Shown: piece by piece, positions 42,271 to 50,191 of the stretch | How the letters are laid out: every line of letters begins with the position of its first letter | Position numbering within the stretch: the stretch's first letter is position 1 | From: Bacteroidales bacterium | GTDB taxonomy: Bacteria; Bacteroidota; Bacteroidia; Bacteroidales; UBA12077 | NCBI GenBank assembly: GCA_030637515.1 | Contig: DAOWGM010000034.1 | Coordinates: 1 to 50,191 of the forward strand | Direction: 5' to 3' | DNA: 50,191 bases | Position numbers and translations under genes: made by a program | The notes under the pieces: generated by a model | Databases searched by the model: none | Told to the model about the DNA's origin: nothing | Seen by the model: only the letters and a program-made list of their open reading frames with translations

Positions 42271-44647
42271 ACTTATTTTCCTTTTATTGTTTCCTTTGAT
42301 TTCTTTTTCTCAAAATTATGAGATAAAAGGAATTGTTGTTGATTCTGAAACCAATGAAAAATTGGGTGGAGTTCACGTGCAGTTAATTGGTAAAACCTAT
42401 ACCAGTAATTATTATGCAATCTCGAATTTGCAAGGTGAGTATGTTATTTCTGATATTGAAAATGGAGAATATCAGATTCTAACATCTTATGTTGGATATA
42501 AAAAAACGCAAAAGGATATAACAATTAACTCAAATCAGAATATTGATCTTTTATTAGAAAAAGAACTGATTGATATTGGTGAAGTAATTGTGAGTAGTAT
42601 GCGACAAGAGCAAAGGATTAAAGATGTTCCTGCGCCTTTAGAAATTGTTGATCAAAAGCAAATTGAGTTGTCATCTTCATTTACGGTTTCTGATGTTTTG
42701 GAACAAGAGTCGGGAGTGTCAATGGCTCGCGATGGAGTTTGGGCAACTGGGATAAATATTCGTGGATTAAATCAGCAACGCATTGTAATGTTAGTTGATG
42801 GAAATAGAATTGAAACTGCTACTGATTTAATGGCTTCCATGTCATTTTTTGATGTTGATGATATTGAGAGAATTGAAATAATAAAAGGTGCTTCATCGTC
42901 ATTGTACGGAACAGGAGCAATGGGCGGAATTGTAAATGTAATTACTAAGAATGCTTATTTTAATTCATCCAACTATTTTAATGGAAGTTTTAATGCTGGA
43001 TATAATTCGGTTAACGAATTATTTACGCGTAAACTGTCTTTTAAATCAGGATCGAAAAGATGGTATGTAAGTGTGAGTGGATCAATGCGCGATGCAAACG
43101 ACTTAAATACACCAGAAGGAATTATTCAAAATAGTCAGTTCGAGGATAAAAGCATTTCTGCAAGTTTTGGATTAAAAGTAAAAGAGAATCATACTTTAGA
43201 ATTAAAATATCAATATTTCGATGCTGATAATGTAGGTATTCCTGGTGGAGCAGCTTTGCCTGGACCATCAACTGCAACATATACCGATGCTAAGCGCCAG
43301 ATGGTTTCTGCTAATTATGAAATTAAAGATATTTCAGAATCTTTTAAATCTTTAAACTTTAGATATTTTCATCAATACATTGTTCGTGATGTTGATTTGA
43401 TTCCTAATATCTCAACACCTACTGAAACATCTATAACAACTCCGGAACTGTTTACTCCGAGCGGTGATCATACAACGGATGGAGCCCAAATCCAAACAGA
43501 TTGGAGTTTTAGTGAGAATAATAATTTTATTGCTGGAATAGATGTTTGGAGAAGAAAACTGGAAACCAGTCGTGAAAAATATATTAGAGTTGATGTTCTG
43601 GATTCAATAGGAGATATTGTTACCACAAACAATATAATACGTGGTGAAACTCCAATTCCAGAGTCTTGTTTTGGAAGTGCAGGATTGTATTTGCAAAACG
43701 AACAAAAGTTTTTTAATGATGATTTAAAACTGATAATTGGTGGTCGTTTAGATGGAATTAGAATTGCAAACGAACAAGCTTTTGATTACGATTATTTGAT
43801 AATGAATGGCACAAGAAATGATTCGCCCCCAAATCAGCGAATTACTTTCGAAGAAAACGAAGAATATAAATTATCGTGGAGTGCCAATTTAGGCATTTTG
43901 TATGCACTCACCGATGATTTAAATTTTAGTTTAAACGCCGGGCGATCATTTCGTGCACCATCCTTAGAAGAAAGTTTTAAATATATTGATTTAGGAAGTA
44001 TGGTTCGATTGGGCGATCCAAATCTTGATCCTGAAAAGGGTTATTCTTTAGATATTGGAATGCGAGTATGGAAACCAAAATTTCAGTTTAAAGTGAATGG
44101 TTTTATAAATTGGCTTTCAGATATGATTGTTGAAGAATCTGGAGAATTTATTTACTCATATACAACAGGTGCTGTAGATACTATTCCTGCTTTAATAAAT
44201 GCTAATGTTGATGAAGCAAGATTGTACGGAGTTGATTTAAGTTTTCAATATAATTTTTATGAAAGCTTTGTTGTTCATGGCGCTGGATCCTATGTGAGAG
44301 GCGAGAATCTTAAGAATAATACCAATTTGCCATTAATTACACCGGCAAATGGGCGAATAGGCATTAGATATAGCTTACCTAAATATTTTGGAGTTGATAT
44401 AGTAGCTATTGGATTTGCCGATCAAGATAAAGTAGCTGACGGTGAGAGGGAAACAAAGGGCTTTGCTCGTTTTGATTTCAAAGTAAATTCATCATTAATA
44501 AAAATTGATTTTGCAAAATTTCAGTTTTTTGGAGGAATAGAAAATATAGGAGATCGTGCTTATACAAATCACTTGGCAACTAATAGAGGTGCAATTAGCA
44601 TTGAGCCAGGAAGAAATTTTTATGTTAAAATGAAAGTTTTGTTTTAG
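42254..44647 (+). CDS. TonB-dependent receptor with carboxypeptidase-like N-domain
   Basis: 797 aa. Signal peptide (LISFSQ), a carboxypeptidase-regulatory-like domain (about 22-105: YEIKGIVVDSETNEKLGGVH), plug (about 115-230: RIKDVPAPLEIVDQKQIEL, IEIIKGASSSLYGTGAMGGIVNVIT) and a beta-barrel ending in YVKMKVLF. No SusD-like gene follows. It is embedded between the TM1266-type gene, with which it overlaps, and hydG, so it probably shares their regulation. Import of a metal complex or precursor needed for hydrogenase assembly is inference. A second ATG one codon on is equally possible. Confidence 0.88.
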   Translation: MMKTAKLIFLLLFPLISFSQNYEIKGIVVDSETNEKLGGVHVQLIGKTYTSNYYAISNLQGEYVISDIENGEYQILTSYVGYKKTQKDITINSNQNIDLLLEKELIDIGEVIVSSMRQEQRIKDVPAPLEIVDQKQIELSSSFTVSDVLEQESGVSMARDGVWATGINIRGLNQQRIVMLVDGNRIETATDLMASMSFFDVDDIERIEIIKGASSSLYGTGAMGGIVNVITKNAYFNSSNYFNGSFNAGYNSVNELFTRKLSFKSGSKRWYVSVSGSMRDANDLNTPEGIIQNSQFEDKSISASFGLKVKENHTLELKYQYFDADNVGIPGGAALPGPSTATYTDAKRQMVSANYEIKDISESFKSLNFRYFHQYIVRDVDLIPNISTPTETSITTPELFTPSGDHTTDGAQIQTDWSFSENNNFIAGIDVWRRKLETSREKYIRVDVLDSIGDIVTTNNIIRGETPIPESCFGSAGLYLQNEQKFFNDDLKLIIGGRLDGIRIANEQAFDYDYLIMNGTRNDSPPNQRITFEENEEYKLSWSANLGILYALTDDLNFSLNAGRSFRAPSLEESFKYIDLGSMVRLGDPNLDPEKGYSLDIGMRVWKPKFQFKVNGFINWLSDMIVEESGEFIYSYTTGAVDTIPALINANVDEARLYGVDLSFQYNFYESFVVHGAGSYVRGENLKNNTNLPLITPANGRIGIRYSLPKYFGVDIVAIGFADQDKVADGERETKGFARFDFKVNSSLIKIDFAKFQFFGGIENIGDRAYTNHLATNRGAISIEPGRNFYVKMKVLF

Positions 44648-44680
44648 CAATGTTAGAGTTAAATGTTAAAATATAAAGTT

Positions 44681-44759
44681 GTCACCCTGTCCCGATAGTT
44701 ATCGGGATATCGAAGGGTGAAAATAGAAGCTGTCACATTTCGACAAGCTCAATATGACA
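44681..44759. repeat. Intergenic repeat with nested hairpin
   Basis: Starts GTCACCCTG and ends AATATGACA. CCCGATA/TATCGGG (44691-44697 with 44700-44706) is nested within CACCCT/AGGGTG (44683-44688 with 44714-44719). It contains CGACAAGCTCAATATGACA, shared in part with the element at 49652. It lies inside the maturation operon, between the receptor gene and hydG, and could attenuate or stabilise the transcript. Confidence 0.6.
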
Positions 44760-44788
44760 AAAACGTATAAATATTAAAAACAATCTAT

Positions 44789-46216
44789 ATGAAATTTTAT
44801 CCAGAACAATACAAGATTAAGGATCAACGAATGAAACCATTTATTGATCCGGAAGAAATCTGGGATTTTATAAATAATTCAAAACCGACAAAAGAAAGAG
44901 TTCGTGAGATTATTGCAAAATCCTTAAATAAAGAAAGATTAAATCTGGAAGAAACAGCAGTCTTAATTAATGCAACAGATCCTGAATTAGTTGAGGAAAT
45001 AAAACAAGGAGCAAAAGATTTAAAAACGAAGGTTTATGGAAATCGTATTGTTCTATTTGCTCCATTGTACGTAGGAAATAAATGTACAAACAATTGTAAA
45101 TATTGTGGTTTTAGAGTAACTAATAAGGAAGCAGTTCGACAAACACTTTCTGAACAGGAATTAATTGCAGAAGTTGAAGCTTTGGAAGATAATGGTCAGA
45201 AAAGATTGATTTTAGTTTATGGTGAGCATAAGCATTATTCTCCTGAGTTTATTGCCGAAAATGTTAGAACTGTTTATGGTGTTAAAAAAGGAAATGGTGA
45301 AATCCGTCGTGTAAATATAAATGCCGCTCCTCTTGATATTGATGGATTCAGAACTGTAAAAGAAGCTGGAATTGGAACGTATCAGGTTTTCCAGGAAACT
45401 TATCATCCCGAAGAATATAAAAAATACCATTTAGGTGGTAAAAAAAGAGATTTTGATTACAGATTAACTTCTTTAGATCGTGCTCAAGAAGCAGGATTAG
45501 ATGATGTTGGAATTGGTGCTTTATTTGGACTTTACGATTGGAGATATGAGGTGTTGGCTATGGTTCGTCACACGAATCATTTTGAAGCTTGTTATAATGT
45601 TGGACCACATACTTTATCATTCCCAAGAATTCAGGATGCATCGTCAATTGATGTTGATCCAAAGTATATGGTTAACGATGACGATTTTGTGAAGTTAATA
45701 GCAATTTTAAGATTAGCAGTTCCTTATACTGGAATGATTTTAACAGCAAGAGAGTCAGAGCAAGTGCGCCGTGAAGTTATGGCTTTTGGTGTTTCCCAAA
45801 TTGATGGTGGAACTAAAATAGAATTAGGATCGTATCAAGAAAGTCAGAACGAAGAGCAAAATCTTAATCGTGAGCAGTTTGTTATTAGTGACAATCGATC
45901 ATTAGCTGAAATTATTGATGAGTTAATCGAAAATGAATATTTACCATCATTCTGTACAGCTTGTTATCGTTTAGGAAGAACGGGAGAACACTTTATGGAG
46001 TTTTCGGTTCCCGGTTTTATAAAACGATTCTGTACCCCAAATGCAATTTTAACTTTAGCTGAGTATATTGAAGATTATGCTACTCCTGAGACTGGTGAGA
46101 AAGCGTGGAAGATTATTGATAAAGAGATTAAAGGTTTAGATAATGAAAAAGTAGTTAGCCAATTAAATGAAAGAATTGCTAAAATTAAGAATGGCGAAAG
46201 AGATATGTATTTTTAA
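44789..46216 (+). CDS. hydG: [FeFe]-hydrogenase maturase HydG
   Basis: 475 aa. Radical-SAM tyrosine lyase that makes the CO and CN- ligands of the H-cluster diiron site. The N-terminal radical-SAM motif is CTNNCKYC (Cys99, 103, 106), and the C-terminal second [4Fe-4S] motif is CxxCx22C (Cys389, 392, 415) in FCTACYRLGRTGEHF, which separates HydG from the tyrosine lyase ThiH. The usual length matches. An alternative start 14 codons in (MKPFIDPEEIW) is possible. HydE and HydF are not in this window. It is followed by two small ACT-like proteins. Confidence 0.95.
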   Translation: MKFYPEQYKIKDQRMKPFIDPEEIWDFINNSKPTKERVREIIAKSLNKERLNLEETAVLINATDPELVEEIKQGAKDLKTKVYGNRIVLFAPLYVGNKCTNNCKYCGFRVTNKEAVRQTLSEQELIAEVEALEDNGQKRLILVYGEHKHYSPEFIAENVRTVYGVKKGNGEIRRVNINAAPLDIDGFRTVKEAGIGTYQVFQETYHPEEYKKYHLGGKKRDFDYRLTSLDRAQEAGLDDVGIGALFGLYDWRYEVLAMVRHTNHFEACYNVGPHTLSFPRIQDASSIDVDPKYMVNDDDFVKLIAILRLAVPYTGMILTARESEQVRREVMAFGVSQIDGGTKIELGSYQESQNEEQNLNREQFVISDNRSLAEIIDELIENEYLPSFCTACYRLGRTGEHFMEFSVPGFIKRFCTPNAILTLAEYIEDYATPETGEKAWKIIDKEIKGLDNEKVVSQLNERIAKIKNGERDMYF

Positions 46217-46323
46217 ATAGCAGTTGGCTTTTTGCCTTTAGCTTTTAGTTTTATATATTTATTTTAGATTTGGGAGTAAAAAACAAACTTTCAACCTTAA
46301 ACTTATAACTTTAAACTAATTAT

Positions 46324-46584
46324 ATGACTGAAAAAAGAATTATCGGAATAAATGTTCTTGATCGTATAAAAGAAGCAGGTAGAACACAACAAGTTCTTAG
46401 TAAATATGCAACATCCATAAAAACGCGTTTAGGTTTTCATGAACTCTCGGAAGATATTTGTAGCAGAAATGGATTTGTAATTTTAGAGTTAACTGGAAAA
46501 ATTTCGGAATGGGATAGTCTTGAAAATGAGTTGAATGAAATAGGTGGAATAAATATTCAGAAAATGATCTTTGACTTGAGTTAA
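46324..46584 (+). CDS. Small ACT/NikR-C-like protein 1, after hydG
   Basis: 86 aa, alpha-beta protein of the same general shape as the TM1266-type protein at 42007. RIIGINVLDRIKEAGRTQQVL, IKTRLGFHE and GFVILELTGKISEWDSLENEL are the core. It is a close relative of the next gene, with a shared H-x6-C pair (His39, Cys46) that might bind a metal. Placement next to hydG suggests a hydrogenase-linked regulatory or assembly role; family function is unknown. Confidence 0.65.
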   Translation: MTEKRIIGINVLDRIKEAGRTQQVLSKYATSIKTRLGFHELSEDICSRNGFVILELTGKISEWDSLENELNEIGGINIQKMIFDLS

Positions 46585-46618
46585 TAAATTTTGTAACTTG
46601 ATAACCTAAAGTATAAAT

Positions 46619-46879
46619 ATGTCAAAAGAAACCAGAATATTAGGTATTTTAATTACCGACAGACAAAAAGAAGCAGGTAAAGTACAAAATGTACTTACTA
46701 AATATGGTTGTTCTATTAAAACCCGTTTGGGTTTGCACGAGGCAACAGATGATGTTTGTAGTACAAGCGGATTATTGTTGCTGGAACTTACCGGGGATGT
46801 TTCAGAAATGATCAAACTCGAAAATGAGCTGGTTGCCGTTGAGGGCACTCAAACTCAAAAAATGATTTTTGTGGATTAA
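46619..46879 (+). CDS. Small ACT/NikR-C-like protein 2, after hydG
   Basis: 86 aa, tandem paralog of the preceding gene (core RILGILITDRQKEAGKVQNVL, IKTRLGLHE, GLLLLELTGDVSEMIKLENEL, QKMIF ending). The H-x6-C pair is kept (His40, Cys47), with an extra Cys31. It begins 34 bases after its paralog and ends at a strong terminator. Duplicated regulators may sense two states or form heteromers (inference). Confidence 0.65.
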   Translation: MSKETRILGILITDRQKEAGKVQNVLTKYGCSIKTRLGLHEATDDVCSTSGLLLLELTGDVSEMIKLENELVAVEGTQTQKMIFVD

Positions 46880-46900
46880 ATTTTAGGGTATTGAAAATGA

Positions 46901-46935
46901 AAAGCGTGGATTTTAGGTATCCACGCTTTTTTCAT
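46901..46935 (+). terminator. Rho-independent terminator of the maturation operon
   Basis: Perfect 11-bp stem AAAGCGTGGAT / ATCCACGCTTT (46901-46911 with 46919-46929), 7-base loop, then T-run. The gap 46880-47197 holds this terminator, one promoter and nothing else that I recognise. Confidence 0.9.
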
Positions 46936-46956
46936 GCAATTTTTTGAGTAATTTAT

Positions 46957-46988
46957 TTTGCGCTTACTTAAAAATCTAATTACTTTTG
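46957..46988 (+). promoter_or_regulatory. Bacteroidota-type promoter before rsgA
   Basis: TTTG (46957-46960), 20 bases, then TACTTTTG (46981-46988): both elements match the consensus with ideal spacing. It would give rsgA a 5' leader of about 200 bases. Confidence 0.7.
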
Positions 46989-47197
46989 TAGTTCATGAGA
47001 TCAAATCTAATACACACTATTTCTTCGGAGCAATTAATGCTGGTATAAAGGCAAGTAATTGCAATCTTACAATTCAATAATACTATATTGATGATATTGC
47101 TGTACTTGCGTATTTCGTAAAATCAATACAACTAATTTAATATCCCTTATAAATGTTATATATTGGGTATTTTGGTATAATCCTATGAATTAATGAA

Positions 47198-48283
47198 ATG
47201 AAAAATAATTCAAATAAAAATAAATATACATTAGAATATCTAGGATATAATGAGTTTTTCGAAAATTTTAAAAAAGAACAAAACCTTGATTATTCTAATA
47301 TCGGGAGAGTTATCTCCGAGCACAAAGAAAGATATATAGTAAAAACACTAAATGGTGATTTCGAAGCCGAAATAGTTGGTAATTTAATTTATACAGCTAA
47401 AAGTCGAGCTGATTTTCCTGCTGTTGGCGATTGGGTTGGTATTGCTGAATACAACGAGGAAAAAGTTTTAATTTACTCAGTTTTTCCAAGGAAAACAATA
47501 CTTGAAAGATCTGCTGTTGGCAAATTCGGTGAAAAACAAATAATCGCAACAAACCTTGATTTTGCTTTTATAGTTCAATCCATAGATAGAGATTTTAGTA
47601 TAAATAGAATTGAACGATACTTAACAATCTGCAATAATTCAAAGGTAACACCAATTATTGTTATTAGTAAAGTGGATTTAATAAGCGATGAGCAACTATC
47701 TGGAATTATGAAATCCATTGAAGAAAGAATTAAAGGTGTTTTAATTTTTGCAATTAGTAATGAGACTCAAGCTGGTTTAGATGAATTGAAAAATTCCATT
47801 GAGAAGAACAAGACATATTGTTTGCTTGGATCTTCAGGTGTTGGAAAATCAACTCTGATTAATACAATTCTCGGGAAATCTTTAATGGAAACAGGTAGCA
47901 TAGGCGAAATTACTAATAGGGGAAAGCATGTTACGAGTCATCGTGAATTAATTGTTTTAGATGAAGGTGGAATTTTAATTGATAATCCGGGAATGAGAGA
48001 AGTTGGAATTGCAGATATGCAGGATGGAATAAAGCTTTCTTTTGAAGAGATCGATCAACTTTCTCGAAATTGTAGATTTAAAGATTGTACTCATACTCAC
48101 GAAAAAGACTGTGCTGTATTGGAGGCAGTGAAGAATGGCGAGCTTGATAATGCTTCTTATGAAAACTACTTGAAAATGGAACGAGAAAAAGATCATTTTG
48201 AATCAACGGAACTTGAAAAAAGAAGAAAAGGGAAGGATCTTGCAAGAATGATTAAGAAGGTTAAGAAAATTAAAAATAAATAA
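47198..48283 (+). CDS. rsgA: Ribosome small-subunit-dependent GTPase RsgA
   Basis: 361 aa. Circularly permuted GTPase that helps late 30S subunit maturation. An OB-fold N-domain (to about 110) is followed by G4 SKVD (157-160), G1 GSSGVGKS (211-218) and G3 DNPGMRE, and a C-terminal zinc site in CRFKDCTHTHEKDC. Length is usual. It is monocistronic, with a promoter upstream and a terminator shared with the convergent TolC gene. Confidence 0.92.
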   Translation: MKNNSNKNKYTLEYLGYNEFFENFKKEQNLDYSNIGRVISEHKERYIVKTLNGDFEAEIVGNLIYTAKSRADFPAVGDWVGIAEYNEEKVLIYSVFPRKTILERSAVGKFGEKQIIATNLDFAFIVQSIDRDFSINRIERYLTICNNSKVTPIIVISKVDLISDEQLSGIMKSIEERIKGVLIFAISNETQAGLDELKNSIEKNKTYCLLGSSGVGKSTLINTILGKSLMETGSIGEITNRGKHVTSHRELIVLDEGGILIDNPGMREVGIADMQDGIKLSFEEIDQLSRNCRFKDCTHTHEKDCAVLEAVKNGELDNASYENYLKMEREKDHFESTELEKRRKGKDLARMIKKVKKIKNK

Positions 48284-48287
48284 AAGA

Positions 48288-48314
48288 AAGAGTCAGGTAA
48301 CCAACCTGACTCTT
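48288..48314. terminator. Bidirectional terminator between rsgA and the TolC-like gene
   Basis: Perfect 11-bp stem AAGAGTCAGGT / ACCTGACTCTT with a 5-base loop, between two convergent genes. Confidence 0.75.
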
Positions 48315-48328
48315 ACCCTAACCACTAG

Positions 48329-49636
48329 TTATGCATTAAAATCATCAATAACACCACCAGTTAATCGTAGCAAAGTATGGTAACTTTGTATAAGATTGTA
48401 CATTGCACTTTGATAACTCATTGAAACATTCGAATACATTTGTTGTATGTCGCGGTAATTAAACGAGTTAATTGAACCGTTTTCAAATTTTTGTTTCGAT
48501 AATTCCATATTTAACTCAGCAGCTTTTAAGTTTTCTTCGGCAAGAGTTAAAAGTTCTTGCCTAACTTCGTATAATTCAAATTCCTGAGCTAACTGGTTTT
48601 TTAACTGTTGTTCCATATCAGTTGTTTCAATTTCAGAAATTTCCTGATTAATTTTTGCTGCTTGTAAAGCTCTTCGGCGCGATCCACCTTCGTAAATAGA
48701 ATAAGAAACACTCATGCTTAAGTTTGTATTGAATCCTGATGATGAATTATCCATATTATTCATGGTTTCATAATCCATTTCATTGTCAGAATACGACCCT
48801 GAAGCACCAGCTGAAATAGTTGGATAATAAGCACTTTTTGCTGATTTTATATCCAGTTTTGCCATTTCAAGATTTATATATTGATTTTTTAAAGTATTAT
48901 TATTAGCTAACATCTTTGTTTCTAAAATATTTCTGTTAAAATCCTTTGCAGCAATATCAAATGATGAAATGTAGGAATATTCTGTATCTAAGGTTTCAGC
49001 CATTAAACTGTTCAACTGTCTTTTCGAATTATTATATGATGATTTAGCCGACAAATAATTTGATTTATCTTCTAAATATGAATTTTGAGCTTGTAAAAGA
49101 TCATATGTAACTGAAGTTCCAAGCTCCTTTCTTTGTTGCTCTTGTTCGTAGCGATCTTCAGATAAGATCATATTTTTTTTAGCAATATTCATGTTGTTCT
49201 CTGCTAACAGAATATTGTAATAAGCCAGAATTACATCTACTATTGTATTCTCAACTGTTATAGCCAGATTTCCTTCCGACATTTTTTCTAATTCTTCTAA
49301 GCTCCTTTTTGTGATTTGTGCTCCAAATCCACGAAACAATACCCAGTTTAAATCAACAGAACCACTTAAATTAGTACTTTTATAATCATCATTATCGTTG
49401 GTATTCCAAGATTCGCTACCGGTTCCTATAAAACTTACAGTTGGCAGTGCACCTGTATTGCCCCAGTTGTTATTCAATTCATTTATTTCGTGAGATTTCT
49501 TTACGGTTACAATACCGTAATTGTTTTCTAATGCTTTATTTACTGCTTCTTCAATACTTAGTCTATTTAAATCTTGACTAAACAATGGAATGCTTGCTAT
49601 AAATAGTGCTATACTCATTATAATTTTCGTTTTCAT
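48329..49636 (-). CDS. TolC-family outer-membrane efflux protein
   Basis: 435 aa from the ATG at 49636, where a clean signal peptide begins (MKTKIIMSIALF to LFSQ). A longer in-frame start at 49678 would take its first residues from an intergenic repeat and is rejected. Two copies of the outer-membrane efflux domain are visible, beginning RLSIEEAVNKALENNYGI and with long helical stretches such as LQAQNSYLEDKSNYLSAKSS. TolC-like trimers form the exit duct for RND pumps, and an RND pump gene lies 120 bases upstream on the same strand. Confidence 0.9.
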   Translation of the reverse strand: MKTKIIMSIALFIASIPLFSQDLNRLSIEEAVNKALENNYGIVTVKKSHEINELNNNWGNTGALPTVSFIGTGSESWNTNDNDDYKSTNLSGSVDLNWVLFRGFGAQITKRSLEELEKMSEGNLAITVENTIVDVILAYYNILLAENNMNIAKKNMILSEDRYEQEQQRKELGTSVTYDLLQAQNSYLEDKSNYLSAKSSYNNSKRQLNSLMAETLDTEYSYISSFDIAAKDFNRNILETKMLANNNTLKNQYINLEMAKLDIKSAKSAYYPTISAGASGSYSDNEMDYETMNNMDNSSSGFNTNLSMSVSYSIYEGGSRRRALQAAKINQEISEIETTDMEQQLKNQLAQEFELYEVRQELLTLAEENLKAAELNMELSKQKFENGSINSFNYRDIQQMYSNVSMSYQSAMYNLIQSYHTLLRLTGGVIDDFNA

Positions 49637-49651
49637 TTTTGAGTTGTATTT

Positions 49652-49730
49652 GTTGTCATACTTTGACAAGCTCAGCATGACATGCTGGTAAAGATATAGT
49701 TGTCATACTGAGCTTGTCGAAGTATAAACA
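49652..49730. repeat. Inverted TGTCATACTGAGCTTGTCGAAGTAT-type repeats
   Basis: ATACTTTGACAAGCTCAG (49658-49675) and CTGAGCTTGTCGAAGTAT (49708-49725) are inverted copies with one mismatch, able to form a long stem. This is a dispersed intergenic repeat, here between the RND and TolC genes of one operon. Confidence 0.7.
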
Positions 49731-49755
49731 ACTATATCGTTAAAATTAATTTGAT

Positions 49756-50191
49756 TTAATATTCTTTATCCATTGCTTTACCTAACTTCACATCGATCTG
49801 ATGATTTATTACAGCAACTTCAATTGATTCCGGTACAATAGTTTCTTTACTGAATAAACTTTTAATTCTTACATTTAATCTATTCATAATTACAATTAGT
49901 AATGGAAGAATTAACAGTATAAATATGGTTCCGAATAATATTCCGTAAGCTAATGCAATTGCCATTGGAATAAGAAATTGTGCGTCGGGGCTATTTGCTA
50001 AAATCAAAGGCATTAACCCGGCTGTTGTTGTAACCGTAGTTAATAAAATTGGCCTGAATCTTGATTTCCCGGCATCAATTGCTGCATTTAAAACATTAAG
50101 CCCGTTTACAAGATTCTGATTATATTTTGAAATAAATATGATTGCATCGTTTATTACGGTTCCTGACAGAGCTATAAATCCCCATAAACTC
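49756..50191 (-). CDS. RND efflux transporter, C-terminal part (5' end outside window)
   Basis: The frame is open to the right edge, giving 144 C-terminal residues. SLWGFIALSGTVINDAIIF, AGKSRFRPILLTTVTT and TAGLMPLIL are the hallmarks of the last transmembrane block of the AcrB/CusA (HAE-1/HME) family. About 50 charged residues follow the last helix. With the downstream TolC gene it forms a tripartite pump; the adaptor gene would lie to the right. An ATG at 50013 is internal. Confidence 0.9.
   Translation of the reverse strand, partial: SLWGFIALSGTVINDAIIFISKYNQNLVNGLNVLNAAIDAGKSRFRPILLTTVTTTAGLMPLILANSPDAQFLIPMAIALAYGILFGTIFILLILPLLIVIMNRLNVRIKSLFSKETIVPESIEVAVINHQIDVKLGKAMDKEY

Noticed and set aside
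46995-47048. A 17-residue ORF in the long rsgA leader
   Set aside because: No ribosome site and no recognisable sequence; ORFs this short are expected by chance in AT-rich DNA.
49637-49678. Longer start for the TolC-like gene
   Set aside because: The added residues are translated from an intergenic inverted repeat, and they would bury the signal peptide.

Overview
The window is AT-rich DNA from an anaerobic, hydrogen-metabolising member of the Bacteroidota, probably a Bacteroidales/Marinilabiliales-type fermenter. The evidence is signal peptides ending in SAQ, TonB-dependent receptors, a C-terminal type IX secretion sorting domain, TTTG/TAnnTTTG promoters and mostly weak Shine-Dalgarno sites. 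No rRNA, tRNA, CRISPR array, insertion sequence or phage gene was recognised.

Layout. (1) 1-3383: the end of a canonical electron-bifurcating [FeFe]-hydrogenase operon in the order hydB (cut by the left edge), hydA, hydC. (2) 3597-14506: an eight-gene same-strand cluster with the look of a lipid or isoprenoid pathway. It holds a UbiA prenyltransferase, a rifampin-phosphotransferase-like dikinase, a DUF3419/BtaA-like transferase, a CTP-dependent polyprenol-kinase-like membrane protein, a GNAT protein, an adenylate-forming ligase, a secreted protein and an MMPL/RND exporter. Terminators with the same stem core lie on both sides. (3) 14692-19392: housekeeping and hypothetical genes (lipoprotein, histidine phosphatase, COG2509 flavoprotein, FKBP isomerase, cupin). 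(4) 19502-32443: a divergent signalling-rich second hydrogenase island. Leftward are a thioredoxin-like ferredoxin, a HydS-type sensor with a PAS domain and a SpoIIE-type phosphatase. Rightward are hydC2, hydB2, hydA2, a HydS-histidine kinase broken by a frameshift in an A9 run, two receiver proteins, Rex and a RibF-like protein. (5) 33305-36457: a giant secreted leucine-rich-repeat protein. (6) 36610-41757: a leftward operon with a TonB receptor, an ABC transporter and a lone receiver. (7) 42007-46879: rightward hydrogenase-maturation genes (TM1266-family regulator, TonB receptor, hydG, two small ACT-like proteins). (8) 47198-50191: rsgA, then a TolC/RND efflux system cut by the right edge.

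The most striking signal is in region 4. HydA2 keeps the cysteines that hold the H-cluster but has replaced the proton-relay Cys (Asn), a relay Glu (Gln), the Lys near the diiron site (Asn) and the L2 Met (Thr). HydB2 has lost every cysteine of its N-terminal [2Fe-2S] domain and a conserved FMN-site Asp. HydA1 in region 1 is fully canonical at all of the HydA positions. Because HydA2/HydB2 sit among HydS sensors, a histidine kinase, receivers, a phosphatase and Rex, I infer that the second trimer is a redox or H2 sensor rather than a production hydrogenase. Rex-like operators lie in tandem before hydC2, and another overlaps the promoter of the maturation operon, so one NADH-responsive repressor may tie the regions together. 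HydE and HydF are not in the window.
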